DNA of 64,000 bases from Hermodice carunculata. Taxonomy: Eukaryota > Annelida > Polychaeta > Eunicida > Amphinomidae. The stretch is taken from the NCBI GenBank assembly GCA_964020975.1, contig OZ026622.1, positions 59,965,759-60,029,758 on the forward strand. Direction: 5' to 3'. Shown here piece after piece: positions 8,842-21,432 of this stretch (the first letter of the stretch is position 1; the number at the start of each line of letters is the position of its first letter). A program made the translations under genes and the position numbers. The notes beneath the pieces were generated by a model. The model did not search any database. It was given only the letters and a program-made list of their open reading frames with translations, and was not told where the DNA came from.

Positions 8842-11800
8842 GTGTGCCATCTAGACACCACAGAGGCGGCAGACACCGTCTAAGTAAAAGTAAATCTAAA
8901 AATGTCACCAAACATCTTTATGTTGCATATTGCAACGTGCAAAACCTAGGCAACACTAAAAGGGTTGAGCTTAGACACCTATTAGAAAAAGAGAAATTCA
9001 ATATATATGGTATGGTCGAAACATTTCACCAGTCTGAACATAATGACCTTCTTGATTCTCTACACGATAATTATAGGTGGGTTGGCAAAGCAAGATGCCT
9101 TAGTCATATGAAAAAGTCAGGTGGTGGTCTAGGGTTTCTCCTTGAGAAATCAATTGATGTCTTAGATGCTAATGTGTCAAATACAGCTGGTGATCTTTTT
9201 GAACGCCTATGGGTTAAAATTAAAATAAATTCAGAAGTTATGATGCTGGGTCTCACCTACTTTCCCAATGATAACATCGACAGAGACGTGAGTACGGCCC
9301 TTACAAATGAACTGATAGAGAATATAAGTAGTTTTAAGAACTTAGGCTATGAATGCCTCTTATTGGGAGATTTCAACGGTAAAATGTCAAATTTTAAAGT
9401 AAACAATAAGGAAAGTTTTAATGGGACTTTATTGGAGAATATAGTTGAAACCACCGATTTAAAGTTTCTGAATGGTTCACTTTTATGTGAAGGTACTTAT
9501 ACTTGGCACCGAGGTACGCAGAGATCCACTATTGACTATGCTCTGGCAACTGACAAACTGTACACATACCTTGACTCCATGATTATTGATGAAGAGGGGT
9601 GTTTTGATATTTCGAGCGATCATAATACCATCTATCTTAAGTTCAACTTAGATGTGTGTAATCAGAGTAACTCAATAAGGGAAAAGCCGGCGTATTTACG
9701 ATGGAACATTGCAAATGTTAAAGACTGGGGTGTTTTTCAGCGGGAGCTCTCGTCTCACCTCGCTGACTTTGAATGCGAAGAATTTACCTCTGTAAACGAC
9801 GCTTGGTTGACATGGAAGAGAATTATACATGATACGGCTACTTCCGTAATTGGAAAGAAAAGGGTTAAAGTTGGTCAATATCTTGACAAAGAAGTAAAGT
9901 CGCTGATACACAGCCGGCGCATGGCCAGCAAGTTCTGTAAGTTCTGGTCTAGGCAGACTACTTTTAATCCTGATGCAATTAGAGACATGTGGGAGGAATA
10001 TTTCAAGAAGAAACGTGCGATTCAAGACAGAATATATTCTAAGAAAATCAGAGATAAAATAAGAGTTATAACTCTCAATTCACAGAAAGGGTCTAAGAAC
10101 ACTAGGGGATACTGGCGCATGTTGCGGCGCCTTAACAAAAATAATTCGTATCCGATCAGAATTAGTGATCCCAATAATAAAAATAGACTCATTGATGACC
10201 CCCATGAAATAAGCAAAGTTCTTACCTCTTACTGGCAAAATCTTGGTGGCCAGTCACCAAACGAAAGGTCTGATGTGTTATTACGCGATAAGGTAAGCAA
10301 GCTATGTAATTGCACTGAAAGCATAAATAGTCTTGCAGAGGTCCGTATTAGCCAGGATTTGATAACTCTATGCATCTCCAAGTTAAAAAATGGGAAATCC
10401 AGCGGTTTTGATGATATTCCAAACGAGTTTTTAAAATTCGGTGGGCCTGCTATTGTAATTACGCTGGAAAAACTTTTTAATTTATGTAAACTATGTGAGA
10501 TGTTCCCGGACGATTGGTTTAAAGGTATGATCAAGCCAATTTTTAAAGCTGGCAAACCTGAATCTCTAGATAACTATCGTGGCATCACTGTGACATCAAA
10601 TGTTTACAAGGTATTTACAGCTGTAATGGAAAGACAAATTATGCAATATATAGAATATGAGGGTACACTTGGTGAATTACAAGGGGCATATAGAAAGGGC
10701 CGACGTCTGGAAGACCAATTTTTTGTACTTAAGGGTTTATGCAGCCTAAGAAAAGACGAGGGTAAAAAGTCTTGGCTTGCTTTTCTCGATCTCAGAAAGG
10801 CATTTGATACCGTAAATAGAGACCGTCTATTCTGTGAACTTTGGAACATCGGAATCCAGGGCAAGGCATGGCGGCTTATGAGAGCATTATATGAAAGAGT
10901 TGAAAATAAGGTTATCTTTGGCCCTGTCGAGTCTGATTGGTTTAATGTCGTGAATGGTGTTAAGCAGGGTTGTATTTTATCCCCTACGTTGTTCTCAGTC
11001 GTAATGAATGACCTAATCAATATGTTAAGAGACGAAATGCTGGGAATTCAATATAAAAACCGGATCTTGCCAGCACTACTTTACGCTGACGACACAGTAC
11101 TCCTCGCTGAAAACCAAAATCAACTTAAACGAATGCTCGAAGTAGCTAACTCGTTTGCACTTAAATGGGGAATGAAATTTAATGGAGCGAAATCTAAGGT
11201 CATGGTTATTGGTAAGAGGTTAGACAATAAAAGAATATGGTTATTGGGTGACACGCTCCTTCAAGAGTGCAACATGTACAAATACCTTGGTATTCAATTT
11301 TGTCAATCACTTTCAGACGCTAAACATATTGGTACGTATCTGAAGCCTAAAATGTCTAAATTAGTAGGATACATGTGTAGCATCCTTGCATCACACGAGA
11401 ATGTAAACCGGGTTACTTTTGGCGACCGTCTATGGAAAAGTGTTCTGATGCCATCAGTTTCTCATGGATGTGCAGTATGGCTCTGTAACTCCAAGACAAG
11501 TACGTCATCTATTCAGTCTATGCAGTATGCAGCTGCACGAGCTATATTACGTATCAAATGTACTCCTTCTATTACTGCTACATTGGGCGAACTTGGCTGG
11601 CTACCGTGTGGGCTGGTCCTGGATAAACTAAGGATTAAGTATTTTAACCGACTTCGACATGATGTACCGGATACAAGGTTGTGTAAGCAAATATTTGATG
11701 ACATGGAATCAAATTTTGTAAATAACAAGTCATCATGCTGGAATTATTTTAATGAAATTAAACGTATTTTAATTAACGTAGGCTTAGATTACGGCATTAC

Positions 11801-12314
11801 AAATAAGAAAGTTGACCTTCCCTCGGTTTTCCACAGATTAAGTTTGGATAATTTTAAGAACAAGTTCTTCGAAGAAATAAATGACAAAAGTTCACTTTCC
11901 TTTTACAAATTCTGTAAAAAATCTACTTTAGCAGAAAAGTACCTTTTCTCCTGTGATGACTTTGAAGGTAGAAGATTGAAATTTAAAGCTCGCACAGGTT
12001 GTCTAGGGCTTCAGACGGACTTGGCCGTTTGGGGATTGTCTGACGGGAAATGTAAGTTATGTAATAATGGGCAAGAACACTTGGAACATTTCCTATTTGC
12101 TTGTAAAGGTCTCCAAGACCTACAAACAAAATGTCTTCTGAGCCTGGAAACATGTATTAAATCAGTATGCCCTTCTACTTGGGTGAGCTTTGTGAACTCA
12201 TCCCCCAACACAAAAGCACATATGCTTCTAAGCGATGAAAACATGGATGGTGTCTGCCGGGTATTTTTAAAAGAGGCTTGGAAATACCGACGTGAACAAC
12301 TAGAAAATGTCTAG
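8796..12314 (+). CDS. LINE ORF2: endonuclease and reverse transcriptase polyprotein
   Basis: The open frame runs from the codon after TAG to the TAG at 12312-12314 without interruption, 1172 codons. The first in-frame ATG is at 9012, already inside the endonuclease, so no ordinary start precedes the domain; readthrough or a non-AUG start is implied. The apurinic-type endonuclease starts at AYCNVQNLG and contains MVETF, LLGDFNG and SSDHNTI, carrying the catalytic Glu, Asp/Asn and Asp-His. The reverse transcriptase follows: LDLRKAFDTVN holds the first catalytic aspartate (codon 10788-10790), then GVKQGCILSP, and LLYADDTVLL with the YADD box at 11082-11093. A C-terminal CKLC...H...C zinc-binding motif (about 12050-12110) follows. 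The protein nicks target DNA and copies the element RNA in place. All key residues are present, so it may be functional. Confidence 0.93.
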   Translation, partial: GVGQEDSAVKASTTPSVPSRHHRGGRHRLSKSKSKNVTKHLYVAYCNVQNLGNTKRVELRHLLEKEKFNIYGMVETFHQSEHNDLLDSLHDNYRWVGKARCLSHMKKSGGGLGFLLEKSIDVLDANVSNTAGDLFERLWVKIKINSEVMMLGLTYFPNDNIDRDVSTALTNELIENISSFKNLGYECLLLGDFNGKMSNFKVNNKESFNGTLLENIVETTDLKFLNGSLLCEGTYTWHRGTQRSTIDYALATDKLYTYLDSMIIDEEGCFDISSDHNTIYLKFNLDVCNQSNSIREKPAYLRWNIANVKDWGVFQRELSSHLADFECEEFTSVNDAWLTWKRIIHDTATSVIGKKRVKVGQYLDKEVKSLIHSRRMASKFCKFWSRQTTFNPDAIRDMWEEYFKKKRAIQDRIYSKKIRDKIRVITLNSQKGSKNTRGYWRMLRRLNKNNSYPIRISDPNNKNRLIDDPHEISKVLTSYWQNLGGQSPNERSDVLLRDKVSKLCNCTESINSLAEVRISQDLITLCISKLKNGKSSGFDDIPNEFLKFGGPAIVITLEKLFNLCKLCEMFPDDWFKGMIKPIFKAGKPESLDNYRGITVTSNVYKVFTAVMERQIMQYIEYEGTLGELQGAYRKGRRLEDQFFVLKGLCSLRKDEGKKSWLAFLDLRKAFDTVNRDRLFCELWNIGIQGKAWRLMRALYERVENKVIFGPVESDWFNVVNGVKQGCILSPTLFSVVMNDLINMLRDEMLGIQYKNRILPALLYADDTVLLAENQNQLKRMLEVANSFALKWGMKFNGAKSKVMVIGKRLDNKRIWLLGDTLLQECNMYKYLGIQFCQSLSDAKHIGTYLKPKMSKLVGYMCSILASHENVNRVTFGDRLWKSVLMPSVSHGCAVWLCNSKTSTSSIQSMQYAAARAILRIKCTPSITATLGELGWLPCGLVLDKLRIKYFNRLRHDVPDTRLCKQIFDDMESNFVNNKSSCWNYFNEIKRILINVGLDYGITNKKVDLPSVFHRLSLDNFKNKFFEEINDKSSLSFYKFCKKSTLAEKYLFSCDDFEGRRLKFKARTGCLGLQTDLAVWGLSDGKCKLCNNGQEHLEHFLFACKGLQDLQTKCLLSLETCIKSVCPSTWVSFVNSSPNTKAHMLLSDENMDGVCRVFLKEAWKYRREQLENV

Positions 12315-12477
12315 CATGCACAAACTGCTGGCAACTAACGTTTTAACATTATTGTTTTAGCTTGTAGTTTTCACTTGTGTTTTATATGTATTTACTGATC
12401 CATACACTGTACTTGAACGCACCGCGGATCACCCCGGTCCGCTGGTGCCCCCTGTGTAACGGGGTAGATTTCAATAA

Positions 12478-14938
<2,461 letters not shown>

Positions 14939-15868
14939 ATGTCAAATTCGTCCGTTTCACTTGTTGGACATTACGGACAGGCCGTGGACACTTTGCTTGT
15001 GGCATATTACGGCCTGGCGATCGTCCTGGCCGTCACGGGAAATACGCTACTACTAGTGACGATCTATAAAAGAGAGCCGCTGCATCAGCCGACTTACTAC
15101 TTCATGTGTAATCTGGCTTTCAGTGACCTGGTGTTTGCCTTATGTTTGGGACCGCTGGCTGATGCAGCTTATATTGTTCCGGGATTGTTGAAAAATGCAG
15201 GACTTTGTCAATTCTTTGGATTCATGACAACATTTCTTGCTCAACAGTCAATCGTTATGTTGGCGATAATAAGCGTGGATCGCTACTTGGCATGTTGCCA
15301 CCCACTGAAGTATTACCAGTGGGTCACTTTCAGGAGATGTCTTCACGCTAATATCTTTGCTTGGTGCTACTCCTTATTTCTCTGTGTTCCACCTTTAGTT
15401 GGATGGAGTTCCTACACATATGACGAGTTCTTGTTTATGTGTCAGATCCACTGGTCTCCGGCAATCCTTGATATGAGTTACACAACTGGACTTCTGGGAG
15501 TCATGTGCGTGTATCCCTGCACTGGAGTTATCATTTGGAGTTACTATAAAATATACAAGGAGGTGAAACGGTTGCGTGTTTTACCTTTACCAGTAATAAA
15601 TTTGCCACCAAAGCGCAACTTAAAAGCAGCAAAGGTAACTGGGATTGTGATAGGCGTTTTCACGTGTACGTGGCTTCCATTTGTTGCAGTCCGTACTTCA
15701 AAGATGTACGTGTCAAGAGTGCCATACGGCATCAAATTGTTGGAACAGATCACGTTCATTACTTTTACAATATCTAACTACATGAATCCTATCATATATG
15801 GCATATTCAATAGACAGTTTCGTATCCAATTGTTTAAGATGCTCAAAATTAAAAAGAACGATCAGTAG
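14939..15868 (+). CDS. Rhodopsin-class (class A) G-protein-coupled receptor, orphan
   Basis: This intronless 309-residue protein has seven hydrophobic segments and the class A signatures: GN at 34-35 (TM1), NLAFSD at 58-63 (TM2), Cys90 and Cys168 for the extracellular disulfide, DRY at 114-116 (TM3), Trp142 (TM4), Pro193 (TM5), TWLP at 244-247 in TM6 (usual CWxP with Cys replaced), and NPIIY at 283-287 (TM7). One N-glycosylation sequon sits at Asn3. The third intracellular loop and tail are short. By counting from the DRY and NPxxY motifs, position 3.32 is threonine and 7.43 is threonine. It therefore lacks the aspartate of amine receptors and the lysine of opsins. Overall look is closest, in my reading, to orphan receptors of the GPR21/GPR52 kind, but the ligand is unknown. 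ATG 14939 is the first in-frame methionine. The frame extends a further 25 codons upstream without one. Confidence 0.92.
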   Translation: MSNSSVSLVGHYGQAVDTLLVAYYGLAIVLAVTGNTLLLVTIYKREPLHQPTYYFMCNLAFSDLVFALCLGPLADAAYIVPGLLKNAGLCQFFGFMTTFLAQQSIVMLAIISVDRYLACCHPLKYYQWVTFRRCLHANIFAWCYSLFLCVPPLVGWSSYTYDEFLFMCQIHWSPAILDMSYTTGLLGVMCVYPCTGVIIWSYYKIYKEVKRLRVLPLPVINLPPKRNLKAAKVTGIVIGVFTCTWLPFVAVRTSKMYVSRVPYGIKLLEQITFITFTISNYMNPIIYGIFNRQFRIQLFKMLKIKKNDQ

Positions 15869-16440
15869 CTATATGTAGGACAATCCTTCTCTTTAAGACT
15901 AAGAGGCCTTGGCGCATGTTAGGCACGGAGAGTATGAGAACAATATATAATATAATGTCGTTTTTATAGTTACACTTAGTTTATGTGCCCCGTTAAGTAG
16001 GAGTACTTTAACTCTGATTTCAAAGTACTGGACATGAAATTGTTTACTTGTGCATAATATTATGTTTTTATTTAATGAAGTGTCTAATTTTTCGAAACTA
16101 CACCAAAACAATGACAGTCCATGTTACTTTTCGGAATGTTATTTTCAAACTTTGTCATCTCCTTGTAAATTCTTTTATCAGGAATCAAGAGCTTGTGTGA
16201 TGCATGGTTCTCTTCATTCACGCGTGGCAGGGGGAAGACATTTTATGTAGATTTGGAATATATTTTAATTTTGCGGGGTTTTCTTAGTATTCTTTTACTA
16301 TGTGTGTGCTACTGTTCCACATGACAGACGGACCGGATATTCCGGTAAAATATATAGTTTATTCTGTCTGAAAAGTTACACTCTGCACCAACATGTCGAA
16401 GACTGGGTCGAGTATCTATTTTGTGTTTTAACAATACTCT
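15869..16440. other. Presumed 3' region of the receptor gene
   Basis: No open frame of interest. The sequence is AT-rich. I see no clear AATAAA close to the stop; AATATA and ATTATG-like variants occur near 15945 and 16055. Confidence 0.4.
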
Positions 16441-16800
16441 TGTTGATGTCGGATAACGTAATCCCTACCCAGGTCGTATGGATACATGTGTAGGTTTGAT
16501 TATTTGTCATGCTAATACACATAGTTTATCACAGGACAAACTAAGGTGTGTATGGATCTCCTTAACTGATTCCTATGATATCATAGCATTATCGGAAACA
16601 TTTCTTGGTGATGCTATTCCTGATGACGATCTTTTTCCCGGTTTCTATCCTATTATTAGGAGAGATCGAACAACTGGCCTTGGTGGAGGTGTAGCTGCCT
16701 ATGCCTCGCGTTGCTTGATCATGAAAAGACGTCACAATCTTGAAAGGGTTGATATAGAAGTACTTTGGATGGAAGTTCGTTTGCATAACAATTAGTTTAG
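16440..16800 (+). pseudogene. CR1/L2-type LINE fragment, endonuclease start
   Basis: The translation from about 16478 keeps CHANTHSLSQDKLRC, IIALSETFLGDAIPDDDLF and GGGVAAYASR, then DIEVLWMEVRLHNN. This parallels, block for block, the endonuclease domain of the better-preserved LINE at 28.7-29.1 kb (CHINVRSLTTDKFRC, IITLSETFLSNNTPDDDF, GGGVAVLAS, DIELLWTEIRVHNN). The match stops abruptly at about 16795, marking a breakpoint. Confidence 0.82.
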
Positions 16801-18097
16801 TTTAAACGTATTTATTTATACTTGATTTCCCAATAGTACAAAACATTGTCTAATCTAGGGGTTCTCCAGACACGGAGACGCACAATAATATAGACAAGAC
16901 TCACAGGATAATACAAATCATGATAATATGACCATGAGATGACCGTGCATGATATACATGTGAATTTGACTATAAATACTATCGACTCAGAATTGTGATA
17001 CAACAATTGAACAAAATGTGTACACAGATGCATGCAAACAAGCTTACGCACATGTTTACACACCCATATGCAATGACCATAGGTGGTGACCGAAAGGGAG
17101 ATACTGGCCGTCCGCGCTCTCAGCGTTCCATAGACTTGCACAAGTCCCTGGTGCATGTCCCTATTTTCCCATCCCGCGGTCCCACCCAGAAGTGCGATAC
17201 ATTTTCCCCTCCACAAAGTTAACTGAATAATATTATGCCAACTACACGGTGTTATTAAGTAGGTCCTACTATTTCTTTTTTTTTTTAACTGGTCGACACT
17301 GCCGCCGTGTCGGTTTCAACAGTAGCAGCTATTGAGTCCTGGTCAGTTCTAATCCCATTATCATTGCGAGTGGAAAGTGGCCTTCGATGAATGCATGGCT
17401 AGTCACTGGCCACTCAAGCGAGACAAAGCGGACCGTCTCCCTCCGGCTGCCGTCACTGGACGCCCTCTTGCCTGACGCGGTGCACTGCAATTAGACAATC
17501 CTTAATCCTTCATTACACAGTAGCTCAATTAACAGCTTCTGAAGAGGAGTGCGTTATGACCGCTCGCTTGTCTGTGTGATAAGAAACACAGTGCAGACCG
17601 CCCGGCGCTAATCATCTGGAGTCAATGTTATCTGGTTATATACACGTTAAAGGCCAATCAGCTAGGTAAAGCTACGACGTGTGTTTACTTAAAATTTAAT
17701 TTGACAATGAATTTGATTTTAAATAGAATACGGAGGACAGTCCAGTGAGACTTGAGCAAGTCTAAGCGTTCCACGGCATGGCCCGTCGAGGGTCAGGCGA
17801 CACATGGATGTACGCATGCATACAACTGGGCACGGCCAAGCACTATGGCGGCATGCACACGCTGCCACCGCAGAGCCACCATTGCACCCAGCAGCTCGGG
17901 TGTTCCTTCCCTGCCTGGCAAATGTCAACCACTGTGGTCCTATGGGAGCGCAAGGCATTTCTCCAACATTAAAATACAAATAGAGATACAGGCTATGTAT
18001 GTAAATGAGACACTATGGATACCATGCTAGGAAGGCATAGTTTCTATGATTTAACTGGTTCGCAGAGACCAGGGATGCGCAATACTATAATAGGACA
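16801..18097. other. Non-coding DNA, nothing recognised
   Basis: Several short open frames exist but on both strands and without family resemblance. 17300-17640 and 17740-17990 are richer in G+C than their surroundings. No tRNA, snRNA or rRNA fold was recognised. Confidence 0.45.
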
Positions 18098-18720
18098 ATG
18101 AAGATACACAGTTGCGAGATGAACAGTCTTGTTTCAACGATAAAATTTTGCACTGCTCCAAAGATTTTTGTGGTTCAATCAGTTGAAATATCCTTGCTAC
18201 CAAATAAAAGTATGTTAGCTAACCTATCACTTGCTTCATGTATGATTAAATTTGAATGGATCCCAGGGGTTAACAATGGAACAACGCTATTCAAAAGTCT
18301 CTGTCTTTCCTGGACATATTTGTGGCAGTGGAGACAAAAGTGTTCAAAATCCTCATTTGGATGGGAGCAGATACATGTGGGTCGCTGTACTATATTAACT
18401 TTGTGAAGGTCAGAATTTAGCTTAGAAAAACTTAGTCGAAGCTGCGAATGACAAATACTAGCAACTCTCTGACCATGAGAATAGAAATTCTGTCCGTGGT
18501 CAACAGCAAGCAAGGAGGCTTTGAGCTTAGACTTGAAGATCTGGAGGGTCAAGAGAATTTCTAATATCAGTCGGGAGGTTATTCCATAGTCGTATGGCAT
18601 CAGGGAGGAAAGAATTTTCAAGGCGTTTCTTCGGCATTTGATTGGGCATAGACTGCTAGGGGACCCATGTCGGAGTCTTGGACCGTCAAGTACAGGAGCA
18701 TGATCGGATAGGTACCTCGG
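18098..18720 (-). pseudogene. LINE ORF2 C-terminal relic
   Basis: Minus-strand translation contains LRLSFSKLNSDLHKVNIVQ and CICSHPNEDFEHFCLHC, then RLLNSVVPLLTPGI. This is the same order as the C-terminal zinc region of the LINE pieces at 19.8-21.4 kb (LNFSVLNAHLHHVNILP, CACSHTTEDTKHYLLFC, RLLNTVCHLLAPGV). It is a diverged member of that CR1/L2-type family. Confidence 0.75.
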
Positions 18721-19734
18721 AGGTCACTCTCCAGGAACGGAATTTTCCTCTAGGGGTAAAATTGATATTATAAAATTTTGAAGTTGTTACCATGATGTTA
18801 TACAGTTTCTTCATTTTTTTTGAGCTCCAAAAGTCACAGAAGGAAGAGTTGAAAGGTCAAATTAAAAAAAAACAAAACAAAAAAAACGGTTCCTAAGTTA
18901 GACATTTATCTTGCTTTACCCGTTTGTTTTGGGATAATATATCTATCCGTGTTTGATTGAGGTCATTTTTAAATTTGATCTTTTGAAAATTGTCTTCCGA
19001 GAAAATCGGTTTTAAAGGTCATGGCTCTGATTTTTACAAAGAACGGACCGCATTGCGAAAATAACTCATTCCCTTCGATCGAACTTTTCAGTACGAGTGG
19101 AGTGAATAAGAACCTTCAACTTTGATGTATCCTTGCAAAGATACATTTTTGTTTTGTGGTATAAAAATCAAGTTTTTCATCTCAAATTTTGTAAAGCTAG
19201 GCACCATGTTGGTTTTTGGCGCTGTGGTTTCACATACCGCATCCATGCATCGAAGGGAAGGCGTAAAGCTATTACACGGTCACCTGACCATGGCCCTGAC
19301 AACACGCTGTTTCAAAATGGCAGCAGGCAATTGGGTCCACGTGTGGTTTGACAGTTTGTTTTGCAATGTTTACTGGGTGGCAGGCTTTATACTCTGAGAT
19401 CGTTCCATCTGGGCCTGTCTGTATACTGTCAGCGTGCGATGTAGTGTTAGCCCAAAGAGGCTCCACATGGCAATTGTTTAATTATTTGCGCAACAAGCAA
19501 CATGTAGGATTGAACATGCGAGGGCTTTTTTGCTTCAAGTTTCAGTCAAAGTGACCACCAAAATGTTTTTCATGATTAATATTGCTGTGCAGTTTCCAGG
19601 TCAGTTTACCCAAGGTTTACGTACCCTTGGAGATGTTAAATATCTAGCCTTTAAGGCGGTTACAGTTTTTCGAAACAACATGGGTGGCAGAATACAAGGG
19701 CCTGCATGATCACGGGCATGATTTTAAATAGTTT
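18721..19734. other. Non-coding DNA, nothing recognised
   Basis: Short frames at 19122-19554 overlap each other in different phases and match no known family. A-rich low complexity occurs at 18863-18893. Confidence 0.4.
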
Positions 19735-20345
19735 AAATATAAATTAAATCTATTACTCTTAAATGTTGACAAAAAGCCCTCATACTTTAAACATGGAAGT
19801 CGTGTCCTAAACAGATGCCACACGCAGGTACGTCTCAACTTCTCTGTTTTAAACGCCCATCTACATCATGTCAATATCCTTCCAGACTCAACGTGTGCAT
19901 GCTCTCATACCACTGAAGATACGAAACATTACCTTTTGTTCTGCCCCAAGTTCACTGTGCAAAGGGTCCGTCTACTGAACACTGTGTGTCACTTACTCGC
20001 TCCAGGTGTAAATCCGACTTTAATAGTTCAGTGCTCTAGTGACATTTTACTAAATATTTTCTTGAAAGGTAGTGAGGACTTGCCAGACACTGATAATGTA
20101 TTCATCTTTGAGGCTGTTCAGACATTCTTATCAGAATCTAGACGTTTCATCTACTAATTTAGTATATGATCTAATTATAAGTCTCCACTATCTGGCATCA
20201 ATTGTATTATTCGTGTACAAGCCGTGAATTTAGTCTTCCGTTCTCGTCCAGTGTGTATTGTATATATTCCTGTGCGTCCTTTTATGTACTGGAGAGCCTC
20301 CAGATTAGTCTTTGTGTACTATTAGGCAATCCAGAGAAAATAAAT
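19735..20345 (+). pseudogene. 5'-truncated LINE copy A (C-terminus plus 3' end)
   Basis: The coding tail reads KKPSYFKHGSR, LNFSVLNAHLHHVNILP, CACSHTTEDTKHYLLFC and RLLNTVCHLLAPGV, ending at TAA 20155-20157. A roughly 190-bp 3' untranslated region follows and finishes CAATCCAGAGAAAATAAAT. The first block sits in a different frame from the rest. It is a CR1/L2-type LINE tail, the most complete of the local set. Confidence 0.8.
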
Positions 20346-20628
20346 ATGTTTATACTGAATATTCTCTTGAAAGGTAGTGAGGATTTGCCAAACACTGATA
20401 ATGTATTCATCTTTGAGGCTGCTCGGGCATTCTTATCAGAATCTAGACGTTTTATTTACCAATTTGGTATATGATATAATTATAAGTCTCCATTATTTGG
20501 CATTAATTGTATTATTTGTGTACAAGCCGTGAATTTAGTCTTCTGTTCTTGTCCAGTGTGTATTGTATATATTTCTGTGCGTCCTTTTATGTGCTGGAGA
20601 GCCTCCAGATTAGTCTTTGTATAGGTTA

Positions 20629-20718
20629 GACGCCGAGTAGAGTTTTCCAATTGAATTAGAAGACGAGCGCGCAGCGCGAGTCTTCTAATTCAATTGGAAA
20701 ACTCGACGAGGCGTCTGA
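20629..20718. repeat. Hairpin with GCGC-rich loop
   Basis: Arms 20629-20666 and 20683-20718 are near-perfect inverted copies (core TTTTCCAATTGAATTAGAAG with its complement). The loop is about 16 bases, GCGCGCAGCGC-like. It has the same architecture as the hairpin at 4615-4782 but unrelated arm sequence. Confidence 0.85.
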
Positions 20719-20937
20719 CATACTTATACTCCAAAAGATGGGTATTATAAAAGTATTTCCTACTTGAAATAAAGTTAAAAGACTTGATTTCGAAGAGAAA
20801 AGCGACAAGTAAGAGTACATAATGTAACGACCTTTGACACTTGACCTGTCACGCTCCCTGACCCTATTCAATGCTGGTCAACAATAGACACGCTGGAATA
20901 TATATTATGTTAAATCAGTGTAGAATCGTCACAGCTG

Positions 20938-21003
20938 TTTAGCGTAATGGACAGCGCGCTCAGCCGTGGATCACAGAATTCCTGGTTCGAGCCCTGCCAG
21001 GGA
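20938..21003 (+). repeat. tRNA-like SINE head, degenerate
   Basis: TAGCGTAATGGACAGCGC resembles an RNA polymerase III A box, and GGTTCGAGCCC, about 45 bases on, resembles a B box. The T and anticodon stems do not pair properly, and no acceptor stem closes, so this is not a working tRNA. A tRNA-derived SINE head is the likely source. Confidence 0.45.
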
Positions 21004-21218
21004 CAAAATATTTTTTTCATTAAAAAGTGTAGACAAGAATTGTCGAAGTTCCATTGCAAAGTCCCGTCATGAGGTCACTTGCACTTCAGCGGATCTAATT
21101 CAATTAGACTCCTAAGAGGAGAGGAGCTCTATGAAAATTAGACTCAGCTGAAAACAATAGAAATTGGGCGCTGAGGAGTATAAGTATACTATTAGGCAAT
21201 CCAGAGAAAATAAATATA

Positions 21219-21431
21219 CGTGTGCATGCTCTCATACCACTGAAGATACAAAACATTACCTTTTGTTCTGCCCCAAGTTCACTGTGCAAAGGGTCCGTCT
21301 ACTGAACACTGTGTGTCACTTACTCGCTCCAGGTGTAAATCCGACTTTAATAGTTCAGTGCTGTAGTGACATATTACTAAATATTCTCTCGAAAGGTAGT
21401 GAGGACTTGCCAGACACTGATAATGTATTCG
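21219..21431 (+). pseudogene. LINE tail copy C
   Basis: CACSHTTEDTKHYLLFC through GSEDLPDTDNVF repeats the same ORF2 C-terminus almost exactly, starting directly after the ATAAAT end of copy B. It stops before the ORF2 stop codon, where the opposite-strand piece of the same family begins. Confidence 0.8.
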
Positions 21432-21432
21432 T

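Larger units (their letters stand above)
20622..21186. mobile_element. 565-bp insertion with hairpin and tRNA-like segment
   Basis: Comparison with uninterrupted copy A defines the insertion: TA at 20620-20621 and TA at 21187-21188 flank it. It contains the 20629-20718 hairpin, a 12-bp exact inverted pair (TACTTATACTCC at 20721-20732 and its complement at 21175-21186), and a tRNA-like segment near 20938-21003. No credible gene is inside. A composite non-autonomous element is likely. Confidence 0.65.
20346..21218 (+). pseudogene. LINE tail copy B, interrupted by a 565-bp insertion
   Basis: Beginning right after the ATAAAT end of copy A, the sequence again reads the last part of ORF2 (LLKGSEDLPNTDNVFIFEAAR) and the same 3' untranslated region. 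That region is cut at 20621 and resumes at 21187 with TACTATTAGGCAATCCAG, ending ATAAAT at about 21218. A TA dinucleotide is present on both sides of the insertion. Copy B is therefore a shorter, head-to-tail neighbour of copy A. Confidence 0.75.

Noticed and set aside
20938-21003. Functional tRNA gene
   Set aside because: Boxes are present but acceptor, T and anticodon stems do not pair.
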